NCBI RefSeq assembly: GCF_022601975.1 | Contig: NZ_JAKVIR010000027.1 | Span: forward strand, 21,988 to 85,987 | DNA length: 64,000 bases | Origin: Pontibacter sp. E15-1 | Lineage (GTDB): Bacteria > Bacteroidota > Bacteroidia > Cytophagales > Hymenobacteraceae | Reading direction: 5' to 3' | Shown: positions 1 to 8,918 of the stretch, one piece after another | How positions within the stretch are numbered: the first letter of the stretch is position 1 | How the letters are laid out: every line of letters begins with the position of its first letter | Position numbers and translations under genes: made by a program | The notes under the pieces: generated by a model | What the model was told of the DNA's origin: nothing | Seen by the model: the letters and a program-made list of their open reading frames with translations, nothing else | Databases searched by the model: none

Positions 1-570
1 ATCCAGAAAGGGGAGGTGTATAACGGGGCCGACGACAATGCCTCGGGAGTGGGAGCCCTGCTGGCAATAGCGGACTATTTTGCCCGGCACAAGCCGCAGC
101 ACACACTTATTTTCGCGGTGCTGGACGGCGAGGAAATGGGGCTTCAGGGAGCAAATGCTTTTCTGGAGAATCCCCCGGTTCCGCTGCATCAACTCCTGCT
201 AAACGTGAACATGGACATGCTCAGCATCAACGATAAAGGTGAGCTATATGCCAGTGGCACATCCCATTACCCGTCGCTGGTGCCGTTCCTGCGTCAGGTA
301 AAGGCGTTGCCGCAGGCCCGGCTGGTGCTTGGCCACGATCTGCCGGAGCAGGGGCACGACGACTGGACCTCCCAGTCAGACCATTTCCAGTTTCACAAGC
401 GCGGCATCCCCTATGTATACTTCGGTGTGGAGGACCATCCGCATTACCACCAGCCTTCTGACACATACGCGCAGGTAAACAAGGCCTTTTACCCGGCTGC
501 AGCTGCCCTTGTGCTGGATTTTGTGCGGATAATGGACAAAAAAGCCTCGCTCTTGCCCGTTAGGCAGTAA
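1..570 (+). CDS. M28-family zinc aminopeptidase, C-terminal part (5' end outside window)
   Basis: The reading frame is open from base 1, so the gene begins upstream; the GTG at 16 is an internal Val codon, not a start. The visible 189 residues carry M28 hallmarks: YNGADDNASG (bridging metal-ligand Asp), DGEEMG (catalytic Glu plus Glu ligand), NMDML (Asp ligand) and HYHQPSD near the C-terminus (His ligand). The first His ligand expected upstream of the ADDNASG segment lies outside the window. Members are usually exported di-zinc aminopeptidases or related hydrolases acting in the periplasm or at the surface. The substrate cannot be told from this fragment, and the signal peptide is not visible. 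Family assignment is firm; the physiological role is unknown. Confidence 0.88.
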   Translation: MQKGEVYNGADDNASGVGALLAIADYFARHKPQHTLIFAVLDGEEMGLQGANAFLENPPVPLHQLLLNVNMDMLSINDKGELYASGTSHYPSLVPFLRQVKALPQARLVLGHDLPEQGHDDWTSQSDHFQFHKRGIPYVYFGVEDHPHYHQPSDTYAQVNKAFYPAAAALVLDFVRIMDKKASLLPVRQ

Positions 571-785
571 AAAATTAATGTTTCCAACAGCGGTGTCCGC
601 ATACGCACTCCTATTTACAGTGTCCTCTCCTGAGCGGGGTATAAGCATTAGCTTATTTAGATATAAAGATGAAATAATCGATTTTTGTTCATCCTTATGG
701 CCAACCCGACGTAGAAAGGGGAAACTTCTTCGCAGTAGCGTCCACCGAATAGCGGTATGCAAGCTATGTTTTGTGAGGACTCGGC

Positions 786-793
786 TATATTTG
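786..793 (+). promoter_or_regulatory. Bacteroidota -7 promoter box (TATATTTG) for the beta-barrel gene at 846
   Basis: TATATTTG matches the Bacteroidota -7 consensus TAnnTTTG exactly. It lies about 50 bases before the ATG at 846, which implies a leader of roughly 45 nt. No well-spaced TTTG -33 box is evident. Bases 571-785 show no credible gene. Confidence 0.45.
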
Positions 794-845
794 AATCTTG
801 CGAGGAAGCCTTCATGTACCACTAACCAGTAAACCCTGTCTTGAT

Positions 846-1613
846 ATGAACAGGAATTTTTACCCTTTCCTTCTGTTTTTTTTCCTGATCAACCTCCATT
901 TCAGTGCTTCCGGCCAATCCATTCTGAGCCGGCGAAGCGGTATCAGCAAAGTGCCGGAGCGGGGCATCGTTATGATGGTGGGAGGCGGCCTGACCGCTGT
1001 GAGAAGCAGCATCTGCGGTAGCCCCAGTTGCAACGATTTCGGACCGACGGTAGGTGTGGGGGCGCTGTACAAACTATCCCCATTGCTTGGGGTGAGCGGC
1101 CAGCTAGACTATGCCCGCCTAGGCGCCAGCGAGAAAGACCCGCGCCGCCCCCTGGACGTTTCCTTTCGCTCAGAAGTGATTTCTCTTTCCCTGACCGGGG
1201 TATATAACCTGCTCGACAGCTACGCTGGCAGCGCCGGGTACCGCTCTACCCGCAAGCGCTTTATAGTGCCATACGCCCGGGCTGGTGTCGGCTTTATTTA
1301 TTATACCCCTACCTCGTTTCCGGGGCAGGAGCGCCTGAATGATTCTCAGACCACCTACGACCCGGAGAAAAATTATCCGGCTCTGGCCCTGGCCATACCT
1401 TTTGGCGGGGGGCTGCGCTTTAGAGTAAACGACGAGTACAGCGTGGCCACCGAGGTAATGTACCATATCACCTCCACCGATTACCTGGATAACATTGGCC
1501 CCGAACTGCTGCCTGCTGCCTCCAAAGACCATTATATGCTGGCGGCTGTCAAGCTGATGTATACCCCAAAATTTCAGAACAAGATCTTTTCCAAGAAATA
1601 CTCCTCCCGCTAA
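846..1613 (+). CDS. Secreted outer-membrane beta-barrel protein (porin-like)
   Basis: The 255-residue product starts with a typical Sec signal peptide (MNRNFYPF, a hydrophobic run, then a likely cut after SASG). The mature part alternates polar and hydrophobic residues, with many Gly and aromatic residues and repeated girdle-like strands such as GVGALYKL, GVSGQLDYA and GGGLRFRV, the pattern of the OmpA/PorT-like outer-membrane beta-barrel superfamily. ATG 846 is chosen because it puts the signal peptide at the N-terminus; an in-frame start further upstream would bury it, and a -7 promoter box sits at 786-793. A function beyond an outer-membrane location cannot be inferred. Neighbours give no operon clue: the SDR gene starts 118 bases downstream. 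Confidence 0.72.
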   Translation: MNRNFYPFLLFFFLINLHFSASGQSILSRRSGISKVPERGIVMMVGGGLTAVRSSICGSPSCNDFGPTVGVGALYKLSPLLGVSGQLDYARLGASEKDPRRPLDVSFRSEVISLSLTGVYNLLDSYAGSAGYRSTRKRFIVPYARAGVGFIYYTPTSFPGQERLNDSQTTYDPEKNYPALALAIPFGGGLRFRVNDEYSVATEVMYHITSTDYLDNIGPELLPAASKDHYMLAAVKLMYTPKFQNKIFSKKYSSR

Positions 1614-1731
1614 ACAGGCTCCTAGTTAGCAGCGCACCAAACCGCTGTGTCGGGCTGCCGTAAAAAAGAGGGCCACAGTGCCTGCACCATCGGCAGTGTG
1701 CTCCGGGCGCTCAATTCAAAAATTTATACTT

Positions 1732-2751
1732 ATGAAATCAGACGAAAAGAAGAAGCTGTGGTGGCTGGCCGCCGGTGCGGGTGCCCTGTTGGCCGCCCGG
1801 GCCGTGGGCAGAAAAATGACAGCCTACGACTTTAACAATAAAACTGTGCTGATCACGGGCGGCTCGAGGGGGCTGGGGCTGGTGATGGCCCGCCAACTGG
1901 CTGCCGAGGGCGCGCGCCTTGTGCTCTGCGCCCGAGATGCCATGGAACTGGAGAATGCCCGCCTGGAACTGGCCGGGAAAGGGGCAGAGGTGCTGGTGCA
2001 GCAGTGCGATGTGACGGTTCAGCAGGAAGTGGACGACATGATCACGAACGTGCAGAACGAGTACGCGCCAATAGATGTGCTCATAAACAACGCCGGGGTG
2101 ATCCATGCCGGGCCCGTGGCGGAAATGACGGTGGAGGATTTCGATGAGGCAATCAAAACGCATTATTGGGGGCCCATTTATACCATACTGGCGGTATTAC
2201 CTGCCATGAAAGCGCGCGGCGAGGGGATGATCCTGAACGTGGCCTCCATCGGTGGCATCATCAGCGTGCCTCACCTGGTTCCTTACAGCGCGAGCAAGTT
2301 TGCGCTGGTCGGGTTGTCTGAGGGCCTGCGGGCCGAGCTGAAGCAGTATAACATAAAGGTAACCACGGCCACGCCCGGCCTTATCCAAACCGGAAGCCCA
2401 GGCCATGCCATCATGAAAGGGCAGCATAAAAAGGAATATGCGCTGTTTAAGATCATGGACTCCAGCCCGCTGACCTCTGTGAGCGCGGAGGCGACGGCCC
2501 GCAAGATACTGGATGCCCTGCGCCACGGCGACGCACAGGTAACGACCACGCTGCCCGCGCGGCTGGGGGCTTTGCTTCACGGCTTGTCCCCGGAGTTTAT
2601 GACGGATATGTTCGGGTTGATGAACCGGTGGCTGCCCGGCGAGGGCGGGATCGGCAAGCAAAGGACAACTGGCAGCGAAAGCGAGTCGGCGCTGTCGGAG
2701 TCTTTCCTAACCAAACGGACACAGCAGGCGGCACAGCGCAACAACGAATAA
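1732..2751 (+). CDS. Short-chain dehydrogenase/reductase (SDR family)
   Basis: The product is 339 residues. After a hydrophobic N-terminal segment (WWLAAGAGALLAA, residues 10-22), which may anchor it to the membrane, it shows the classical SDR Rossmann signature TGGSRGLG (42-49), the NNAG motif, and the catalytic Tyr-x3-Lys as YSASK (about 185-189) with an upstream Ser. It should be an NAD(P)-dependent oxidoreductase; the substrate is unknown. Bacteroidota commonly encode this membrane-anchored SDR layout. ATG 1732 is preferred over an upstream GTG at 1678 because the KSDEKKK head followed by the hydrophobic stretch looks like a natural N-terminus. The Nudix gene follows after 64 bases on the same strand and may be cotranscribed. 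Confidence 0.85.
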   Translation: MKSDEKKKLWWLAAGAGALLAARAVGRKMTAYDFNNKTVLITGGSRGLGLVMARQLAAEGARLVLCARDAMELENARLELAGKGAEVLVQQCDVTVQQEVDDMITNVQNEYAPIDVLINNAGVIHAGPVAEMTVEDFDEAIKTHYWGPIYTILAVLPAMKARGEGMILNVASIGGIISVPHLVPYSASKFALVGLSEGLRAELKQYNIKVTTATPGLIQTGSPGHAIMKGQHKKEYALFKIMDSSPLTSVSAEATARKILDALRHGDAQVTTTLPARLGALLHGLSPEFMTDMFGLMNRWLPGEGGIGKQRTTGSESESALSESFLTKRTQQAAQRNNE

Positions 2752-2815
2752 CGCAGTGCACGCATCAGAATGTACTTCATTGCCGGGTATATACCCCACC
2801 AAGTTTAAGGATATC

Positions 2816-3331
2816 ATGGAAATCAAGAAAAAAGAGCGCGTTTACGACGGCTATTTCAAAATAAACAAACTGACGGTTGCGCAAAACGGGCATACCTTCA
2901 CGCGCGAGCAGTTTGACCGGGGCCACGCTGTTGCCGCGCTGGTGTATGATACTGAGAAGAAGGAGTATATCCTGACAAGGCAGTTCAGGGTGGGGCCTGA
3001 GTCGGAGTTGGTAGAGGTGGTGGCCGGTATGATTGACGCGGGCGAGACACCCGAGGAAAGCATTAGGCGCGAGATAGAGGAGGAAATCGGATACCACGTA
3101 AACCGGCTGCAGCACCTGCACACCTTTTACTCCTCGCCGGGCGGCACAACCGAGAAAGTGGAGCTGTATTTTGCCGAGGTATCCCGGCAACACGCCACCG
3201 GAGGAGGCAACCCACATGAGCACGAGCAAATAGAAATTGTGCGCTATACCGAAGCGGAACTGGATGCACTTGTAACGGCAGATGCCAAAACCATCATCGC
3301 GCAGCAATGGGCAAAGCTGCACCGCAGGTAA
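2816..3331 (+). CDS. Nudix hydrolase, ADP-ribose/GDP-mannose pyrophosphatase type
   Basis: The 171-residue protein contains a full Nudix box, G-x5-E-x7-REuxEExGu, from about residue 71 (GMIDAGETPEESIRREIEEE followed by IGY). The upstream beta-strand region (VYDTEKKEYILTRQFRVG) and the overall length resemble the NudF/NudK ADP-ribose or GDP-mannose pyrophosphatase subgroup, cytosolic Mg-dependent enzymes that clear nucleotide-sugar or dinucleotide compounds. ATG 2816 is chosen because MEIKKKERVYDGYFKI matches how such enzymes begin and a purine-rich AAGGAT lies just upstream. The exact substrate is an inference. A strong terminator follows at 3347-3403. Confidence 0.85.
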   Translation: MEIKKKERVYDGYFKINKLTVAQNGHTFTREQFDRGHAVAALVYDTEKKEYILTRQFRVGPESELVEVVAGMIDAGETPEESIRREIEEEIGYHVNRLQHLHTFYSSPGGTTEKVELYFAEVSRQHATGGGNPHEHEQIEIVRYTEAELDALVTADAKTIIAQQWAKLHRR

Positions 3332-3346
3332 GCCTGCCAGCCCGGT

Positions 3347-3403
3347 ATATAAATCAAAAGCGCGAGGCTGGGACTAAACCGGCTTCGCGCTTCTGATTTA
3401 TAT
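3347..3403. terminator. Long-stem intrinsic terminator between convergent genes
   Basis: A long near-perfect inverted repeat (left arm 3347-3368, right arm 3382-3403, loop of about 13 bases) sits between the Nudix gene (+) and the lipoprotein gene (-). Both arms are AT-rich at the base, so it could serve either strand. Confidence 0.7.
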
Positions 3404-3469
3404 GCAGTTTTGTGATAAACGTAGCTTTAGGCACTCCGCAATACTTGCGTTGAAAGGATTACAGTGCAT

Positions 3470-4180
3470 TTATTGGCTACTGCCGCGCAGCATGCTCTGG
3501 GTGTCGGCAGCGCCCTCCAGGGTCAGGTACTCTGCCTGCAGGGTCCGGATTTTGAGCTTGTCGCCGGTTCTCAGCTTGCTATCCACTTCGCGGAGGCGTT
3601 GGTTCAGCTTGCTGTATACATAGTCCACGTAGTCCCAATCATCCTGGGTCCAGTTGCGGCGCTTTATTCTTACCTCACCCATAAAGGTCAGGTAAGCCTC
3701 CCGCAGATTCTGAGGCTGTACATTGTCCAGATCCTTGTACTCCCGCAGTAGTTGTTGCTGCCATTCCATCGTTTTGGCGGGTTGCAGGGGCTGCAGTTGG
3801 CGGCGCTCCTGGCGCTCTTCCCAGCGGTTGTAGCGGTCCTGCAGGTTTCTGTATTCATCTTTGGAGCTTGCCGAAAGGCTGTCGAATTTCTGCTCCAGCC
3901 GGGCGTTCCGCTCCCGAAGCTCATCGCGCACGGCAGGCCACTCGCGGCGTATGGCCGTGTCTCCCTTCTCCGATTGCCGGTTTAGCCAGGTTCTGAACTC
4001 CTCCAGCTCATCCTCAGCGGTCCGGCCAGTTTTCACCACGTGGGCAGTGTCGCGGGTGTCGTTGGCTTCCACGGTTATCTCCTCCGTGCCCTCAACCTGC
4101 CGACGGCCCTCACAACCTATAAGCCCGATGCCCAGGCTTGCCATGGCGGTAGTATAGATAATAGAGCTTAAATTATTCAT
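3470..4180 (-). CDS. Hypothetical lipoprotein with charged, helical body
   Basis: The 236-residue product has a short hydrophobic N-terminus ending in a lipobox-like LIGC (Cys at about residue 23), so it is probably a lipoprotein. The rest is highly charged and rich in Arg, Glu, Gln and Leu, predicted mostly helical with possible coiled-coil stretches (LRERNARLEQKFDSL and RYNRWEERQERR). No enzymatic motif is recognised. A perfect -7 box lies 47 bases upstream at 4227-4234, so it has its own promoter, placed at the very end of the GH3 gene. The function is unknown; a structural or stress-related envelope role would be a guess. Confidence 0.7.
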   Translation of the reverse strand: MNNLSSIIYTTAMASLGIGLIGCEGRRQVEGTEEITVEANDTRDTAHVVKTGRTAEDELEEFRTWLNRQSEKGDTAIRREWPAVRDELRERNARLEQKFDSLSASSKDEYRNLQDRYNRWEERQERRQLQPLQPAKTMEWQQQLLREYKDLDNVQPQNLREAYLTFMGEVRIKRRNWTQDDWDYVDYVYSKLNQRLREVDSKLRTGDKLKIRTLQAEYLTLEGAADTQSMLRGSSQ

Positions 4181-4226
4181 AGTGACTGAAATTTTTGAAC
4201 ATTCTTTTCTTACGGAAAGCGGTAGC

Positions 4227-4234
4227 CAAAGATA
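4227..4234 (-). promoter_or_regulatory. Bacteroidota -7 box (TATCTTTG) for the lipoprotein gene
   Basis: Read on the minus strand, these bases are TATCTTTG, an exact match to TAnnTTTG. They abut the stop codon of the GH3 gene and precede the ATG at 4180 by 47 bases, suggesting a leader of about 40 nt. Confidence 0.5.
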
Positions 4235-6082
4235 TTAGGGGACCTGGAGTATGGGCACATCCTTACTTATCCCATCGCCATACCGGTAATATTTATTGAC
4301 CGTGACCGACAGCTTACCTCGCGCCGGGATGTTGCCGAAAATCAGGTTAACGGCCGCCTCCTGCGCATGGAAGTGGGGCTGATAGGCCAGAACCAGGGCA
4401 CGGCTTTTCTCTATCTCCGGAAACTGGTTCAGGGCATAGGCATTGTCGAACAATGTGATCACCGCTTTGTTGGCGTTAGCCAGTTTCGTTACCAGCCCCG
4501 CCGCCTCTTTGGTATAACCCAGGTTGTTGCTTGGCCGGATGCTCGGGCCGTAAAGCCCGACCAGCACCACATCATACGCCTGCAGCTTCTGCCACATTGT
4601 AGCGGCCTCTTTTGCCGTGGCCTTCCGCGACAGGATATAGTCGGTGGTGGTGGCCTTCTCTTTGATCAGCCGCTGGAAGGCCGTTGTGTTCCTTGCCCCA
4701 ATGGAGAGGGTGGCGATGCGCGTCTTGCGGCGTTGGCGCACCGGAAGCATGCCTTTCTGGTTGTTCAGGAGGGTAATGGCCGCCTGGGCAATTGCGTGGT
4801 TTATACTGTCGGCTGCCGGCGTGTTGAGGTCGGTATACAGATTGGTGAGCTCAATGGGTTTATACTTGTCCAGGCCCACCCACTGCTTGGCAGCCAACAC
4901 TCGTTTGCAGCGGTAGTCAATATCTTCCTGTGAGAGATCTCCGCGGGCAATGGCGGCTTTTATCGCCTTGATGGCCACAGGCACGCTTTTGAGGCGCTCG
5001 ATCACGTCGTTGCCCGCCATCAGGGCCCGGGCCTCGGCCTCACCGGGCGGGAAATACTTCGTGACGCCCTTCATCACCATGGCATCCGTGAAGATCAAGC
5101 CCTGAAATCCCAGCTCTTTTTTGAGCAAGCCCCCCACGATGGGTCTGGAAAGCGTGGAGGGCAGGTTCGCCGCAGAGTCTAGGCGTGGGATGTGCATGTG
5201 CGCCACCATGATACCGCCCAGCCCATGGTCGATCAGCTCCCGGAAGGGGTATAGCTCCAGAGAGTCAAGCCGCTGCCTGTCGAAGGGTATAACGGGCAGG
5301 TCGAGATGCGAGTCAACGTCGGTGTCGCCGTGGCCCGGAAAGTGCTTGGCCACCGCCACGATGTCGTTTTCCTGCATTCCCTGCATAAAAGCAAGGCTTT
5401 TGCCGGTCACGTCCTGCCGGTTCTCGCCAAAAGACCGGTAACTGATGATCGGGTTGTTGGGGTTGTTGTTGATGTCGGCCACGGGTGCGAAGTTCACGTG
5501 CATGCCGAGCCGCTTGAACTCAGCCGCGATCTGCGCCCCCATGCCATAGATCAGGCCATTGTCGGCCACAGCCCCCAGCATCTGCTGAAAGGGATACTGC
5601 ACGGTGCTGTCGAGGCGCATGCCTACGCCCGTCTCAGCATCCATCGAGATGAGGAGGGGCACCTTGGCCGCCGCCTGATAGCTGTTGGTGAGCTTTGCCT
5701 GCCGCACCGGCCCTCCCTGGAAGAAGATTATCCCGCCCACCTTATAGCGTTTGATCAGTCGCATCACGTCCGCCTCATAAGCCGGGCCCTGATTGGAGAA
5801 AGCCTCGATGATGATGAGCTGGGCAATGCGCTCGTCCGGAGTCAGGGACCTGAACACAGAGTCGACCCAGTAGGAGTCCGGTTCCTGCAGCGCATCGATC
5901 AGCGACATAGGCCGTGCGTACGGCACCCGCTCCATCGCGAGCACTCCCTGCGGCTGCGCCACGACTGCATGCTGCCTGCTGTCGGAGGGGCCGTTGCAGG
6001 AGAGCAGGATCCACGGCAGCAGCGCAAGCGCCGGTAGCCAGCGGAGAAGAGGTATAAAAAAGTGGTTCTGTAGATGGGGCAT
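4235..6082 (-). CDS. Glycoside hydrolase family 3 lipoprotein (beta-N-acetylhexosaminidase/beta-glucosidase type)
   Basis: The 615-residue product begins with a lipoprotein signal (hydrophobic run ending LLSC, Cys29). The GH3 N-terminal barrel is clear: GGIIFFQGG, SMDAETG, NFAPVADIN, the KHFPGHGDTDVDSH segment near residue 245 (the His/Asp loop typical of NagZ-like enzymes), and IFTDAMVMKG near 332 with the expected nucleophile Asp. A C-terminal alpha/beta sandwich domain follows (NNQKGMLPV onwards). The retained GDTDVDSH loop favours a beta-N-acetylglucosaminidase acting on peptidoglycan or related glycans in the periplasm or at the surface. Many Bacteroidota homologues carry an extra serine-hydrolase domain, absent here. 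ATG 6082 is chosen because it places the lipobox correctly; an upstream extension would bury it. Confidence 0.85.
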   Translation of the reverse strand: MPHLQNHFFIPLLRWLPALALLPWILLSCNGPSDSRQHAVVAQPQGVLAMERVPYARPMSLIDALQEPDSYWVDSVFRSLTPDERIAQLIIIEAFSNQGPAYEADVMRLIKRYKVGGIIFFQGGPVRQAKLTNSYQAAAKVPLLISMDAETGVGMRLDSTVQYPFQQMLGAVADNGLIYGMGAQIAAEFKRLGMHVNFAPVADINNNPNNPIISYRSFGENRQDVTGKSLAFMQGMQENDIVAVAKHFPGHGDTDVDSHLDLPVIPFDRQRLDSLELYPFRELIDHGLGGIMVAHMHIPRLDSAANLPSTLSRPIVGGLLKKELGFQGLIFTDAMVMKGVTKYFPPGEAEARALMAGNDVIERLKSVPVAIKAIKAAIARGDLSQEDIDYRCKRVLAAKQWVGLDKYKPIELTNLYTDLNTPAADSINHAIAQAAITLLNNQKGMLPVRQRRKTRIATLSIGARNTTAFQRLIKEKATTTDYILSRKATAKEAATMWQKLQAYDVVLVGLYGPSIRPSNNLGYTKEAAGLVTKLANANKAVITLFDNAYALNQFPEIEKSRALVLAYQPHFHAQEAAVNLIFGNIPARGKLSVTVNKYYRYGDGISKDVPILQVP

Positions 6083-6276
6083 AGTACGATTTAAACGTCG
6101 GTTCTTAAGGTTTCGTGCGCTTTTAGGTCGTGCCTTGCTGCGTTCTGACAAAAGTAGGCAGGATTTGCTGCGCCACCCGCGACACAAGGCAGGAAGCCAC
6201 TACTTTACGACAGTAAGCGGAAAGTAGCTGCAGTTTAACGTGCCGTTTTTGTTTAGAAACTTTATCTTTCCCGAAA

Positions 6277-7155
6277 ATGAGCGCGTTAAGACGGCTCCTG
6301 ACCATACCCATGCCTATATTTTTATCCGACCCTTACACCGACGAACTGCGCGACGAGCAAACGCATTTTGGGTATAGCTTCCTGCCGGGAGCTCTCTTTG
6401 CGGCCCTCCTGGCGCTGATCAGCTTGCTCACGTTTCTGACGGGCGCCAACCTGACCTGGCTTGGCATCTTGCCCCGCAATTTCTTTGGCCTGATTGGGAT
6501 CGTGACCGGGCCACTTATACATAGTGGGCTGCTGCACCTGCTTTCGAATGCCTTTCCGTTGGTGCTTCTGTCGGGGTTCATCCTTTTTTTGCACCGCCGG
6601 TTGGCCACCCGCGTGTTTCTGCTGGTCTATTTGCTGAGCGGGGCCCTGACCTGGCTAATCGGGAGGCAGGCGTACCACGTGGGGGCGAGCGGATTGGTGT
6701 ATGGCCTGGCGGGTTTCCTGCTGTTCAATGGCTTCCTGCGGCAAAACCGCGGGGCGATGGCCGTCTCGCTGGCAGTGCTTTTTTTGTATAGCGGCCTGTT
6801 CTACGGCCTGTTCCCGAACGAAGAGCAGGTATCCTGGGAGGGGCACGTGTCGGGGTTGGTGGCCGGGTTGGTGGCGGCGGTCGTGTATGGCGAGGGTAGA
6901 AAAAAGCCTGCAGCCCACCCACCGATCGCGCCGGATGTGGTGCAGCGCCACATGAGCAACACCATGGGCAGGCACTACCACTATTTTGGTATACAGTACA
7001 CCGTGCGCCCGGACCAGCCCGGGCAAGGGAGGCAGTACACTTATTTGCTGAACACGGCGACAAGCACGGGACAAACACCAACCCAGCAGGCCGCGGCTGC
7101 GTCTAACAGATGGATATCAGCAAATAAGTACCATGACCGAAAAAAAACAGGATGA
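6277..7155 (+). CDS. Rhomboid-family intramembrane serine protease
   Basis: The 292-residue membrane protein has about six hydrophobic segments. The catalytic dyad is visible: Ser138 in HVGASGL and His190 in WEGHVSG, plus Asn91 in the HLLSNAF loop that normally helps form the oxyanion hole. A hydrophilic C-terminal tail of about 90 residues follows the last helix. Rhomboids cut transmembrane segments of client proteins within the inner membrane; the client here is unknown. A -7-like TATCTTTC at 6263-6270 would put the transcript start close to ATG 6277, so the in-frame ATG at 6310 (MPIFLSDPYTDEL) is a serious alternative start. The 3' end overlaps the next gene by 23 bases, implying translational coupling. 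Confidence 0.85.
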   Translation: MSALRRLLTIPMPIFLSDPYTDELRDEQTHFGYSFLPGALFAALLALISLLTFLTGANLTWLGILPRNFFGLIGIVTGPLIHSGLLHLLSNAFPLVLLSGFILFLHRRLATRVFLLVYLLSGALTWLIGRQAYHVGASGLVYGLAGFLLFNGFLRQNRGAMAVSLAVLFLYSGLFYGLFPNEEQVSWEGHVSGLVAGLVAAVVYGEGRKKPAAHPPIAPDVVQRHMSNTMGRHYHYFGIQYTVRPDQPGQGRQYTYLLNTATSTGQTPTQQAAAASNRWISANKYHDRKKTG

Positions 7156-7945
7156 GCAGCGTCTGAAGAAACAGCAGCAGCACATCCGCGGAAATTACCA
7201 GCATCAGCCAGAGCTCACTACCGAAAATACTGTAGATCACAAGGGAAAGAACCAGGACGAGATAAAGGAGAGCAAGTGGCCCCTGATCATCACGGGCTTG
7301 CTGCTGGCTGCGGGAGTTGCCGCCTACTTTGTATTTCCGGGTTTTCAGCAGGGCGTGCAGCATGGCTGGGACGTGCTGACAAGCGGCGATGAAAAGCGTA
7401 TCTCACAATGGGTGAGCCAGTTTGGATACTGGGGACCTTTCTTTATCGTACTGGCAATGGTGGCCCAGATGTTTTTGCTCGTGATAAACGTGGTGGCCCT
7501 GATGCTGGTGGCGATCATCGCGTATGGGCAGTTCTGGGGATCGCTGATAGCCATTGCCGCAGTGGCGGTGGCCTCGTCTATCGGCTACTGGATAGGGCAC
7601 GGTGTGGGCGAGGTTGGGGTAGGCAAGCTGATCGGGCAGAAAACAGAGCGCAAGGTGACGGGTTTTGTGGACCGTTATGGCATTTGGGCCGTGATGATTG
7701 CCCGTATCTCGCCGTTTCTGTCGAACGATGCTGTGAGTTTTGTGGCAGGCCTCGCCAAAATGGGGTACTTTAAGTTTATGGCGGCCACACTGGCTGGCAT
7801 CGTGCCCCTGACGGTACTGCTAGCCTGGCTCGGGGAAAACAACGAGCGACTAAAATCCGGCCTGATCTGGGTATCCGCGGTGAGTTTAGGGGCCTTCGTC
7901 GGGTATATCGTCTACGACAAGTATATCCGGAAAAGCAATTCCTGA
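7133..7945 (+). CDS. VTT-domain (TVP38/TMEM64, DedA-like) membrane protein
   Basis: The 270-residue product has a charged, Gln/Lys-rich N-terminal tail of about 45 residues, then several hydrophobic helices. The middle contains the VTT/SNARE-associated pattern: a re-entrant-like stretch with FWGSLIAIAAVAVASSIGYWIG, and the conserved Arg/Pro loop ARISPFLSNDAVSFVAGL. Members sit in the inner membrane and have been linked to lipid scrambling or undecaprenyl-phosphate recycling in related DedA families; whether this TVP38 branch does that is inference. The start codon lies inside the rhomboid gene, so the two are likely cotranscribed. Confidence 0.8.
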   Translation: MTEKKQDEQRLKKQQQHIRGNYQHQPELTTENTVDHKGKNQDEIKESKWPLIITGLLLAAGVAAYFVFPGFQQGVQHGWDVLTSGDEKRISQWVSQFGYWGPFFIVLAMVAQMFLLVINVVALMLVAIIAYGQFWGSLIAIAAVAVASSIGYWIGHGVGEVGVGKLIGQKTERKVTGFVDRYGIWAVMIARISPFLSNDAVSFVAGLAKMGYFKFMAATLAGIVPLTVLLAWLGENNERLKSGLIWVSAVSLGAFVGYIVYDKYIRKSNS

Positions 7946-8330
7946 AAGCGTGTGCGTTAGTCGGCTACACCTCTCTGGCCACAAAATTGGCAACTACCGC
8001 CTTGGCGTAAATTGGGTATAGAATCGAATATCCCGGAGGCAGAAAGAAATGTTCCACAGACACCACTTTGGTTTCAACAGATTATCCGGGCGGTGAGTGA
8101 GTGACTAATTTTTTTAGCTATATAGGTATGGGGTAGTATTAAAACTAAAACATATAGCATATACCACATTAATATTATAGTATATTATTATACAAAAACT
8201 GTAATATGCTTTGTTTTTAGCTAAAAATGCCCTTTCGGGCCATTAGCGGTATAAAAGATAACCATTCAGGTTGGCTGTCGTTTAAGCGGGTTATTGTTAA
8301 CGAAAACGATGTTCCACGAAACGACAACCA
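7946..8330 (+). other. Intergenic stretch, AT-rich, no gene seen
   Basis: These 385 bases contain a strongly AT-rich block (about 8105-8225) and a small hairpin with a GAAA-type tetraloop on the minus strand (8229-8240), followed on that strand by a T-run. No coding frame with plausible content is visible. The AT-rich block probably holds the promoter of the 8331 gene, but no exact TAnnTTTG box was found. Confidence 0.4.
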
Positions 8331-8840
8331 ATGTTCAGGACAAAATTACTCGCAGCCTTGATTTCCATTATGGTAGCTTTGGCTGAAGAATTTTCCTTAT
8401 TTACCCCAGAACCCACAACACCACTTACTGAAGAGATTCATACGTCCCTGAAGCTTAAAGCCCCGGACCGAAGCATAGAAGCCCTGCCCCAGCCTGCCAC
8501 CACCGAAACCATGACTGTTTCCGCATCCGTGTACTTCCCGGTGCCGGGCCAGACGGATGAGACGCCTTTTATCACCGCCGACGGGTCGCGCATCAATCAG
8601 AATAACCCAAAGAAGCACCGCTGGATCGCTGTCTCGCGGGACCTGCACAGCCGCTGGGGAGGCGACATCAGTTACGGAGACTCCCTTATGGTGACGGGGG
8701 TATCCAAGAAACTGGACGGCCTCTACATTGTGCGCGACATCATGAACAAGCGCATCCGCAACCGCATCGACATACTGGTAGGTGAGAAAGACAAGGTGAT
8801 GGGCTACTGGAAGGATGTGAAAATTGCCAAATTAAACTAA
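8331..8840 (+). CDS. Exported 3D-domain / RlpA-like double-psi beta-barrel protein
   Basis: The 169-residue product has a short hydrophobic N-terminus (LLAALISIMVALA) consistent with export, then a low-complexity Thr/Pro linker. The C-terminal half matches the 3D (Asp-Asp-Asp) fold found in MltA, RpfB-like and RlpA-like cell-wall proteins: ASVYFPVPGQTD, ITADGSRI, WIAVSRDL, GDSLMVTG and VRDIMNKRIRNRIDIL, which keep the three landmark Asp residues (ADG, RD, ID). Such domains often bind or cleave peptidoglycan, but this stand-alone form has no clear lytic glycosylase module. The role is inferred as cell-wall related. No partner gene is adjacent. Confidence 0.72.
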   Translation: MFRTKLLAALISIMVALAEEFSLFTPEPTTPLTEEIHTSLKLKAPDRSIEALPQPATTETMTVSASVYFPVPGQTDETPFITADGSRINQNNPKKHRWIAVSRDLHSRWGGDISYGDSLMVTGVSKKLDGLYIVRDIMNKRIRNRIDILVGEKDKVMGYWKDVKIAKLN

Positions 8841-8918
8841 TCTCCCCCAACCTCAGAAACGAACTGCCCCCCTTGCCGTACCCTATCCTTAGCCGCAAAG
8901 CGGTGAAACAACAGAGAT

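Noticed and set aside
578..832. Open frame of 84 codons between the peptidase and the beta-barrel gene
   Set aside because: Composition is not protein-like and it runs across the promoter box at 786-793.
5306..6037. Open frame of 243 codons on the plus strand
   Set aside because: It is opposite the GH3 gene, which has clear catalytic motifs on the other strand.
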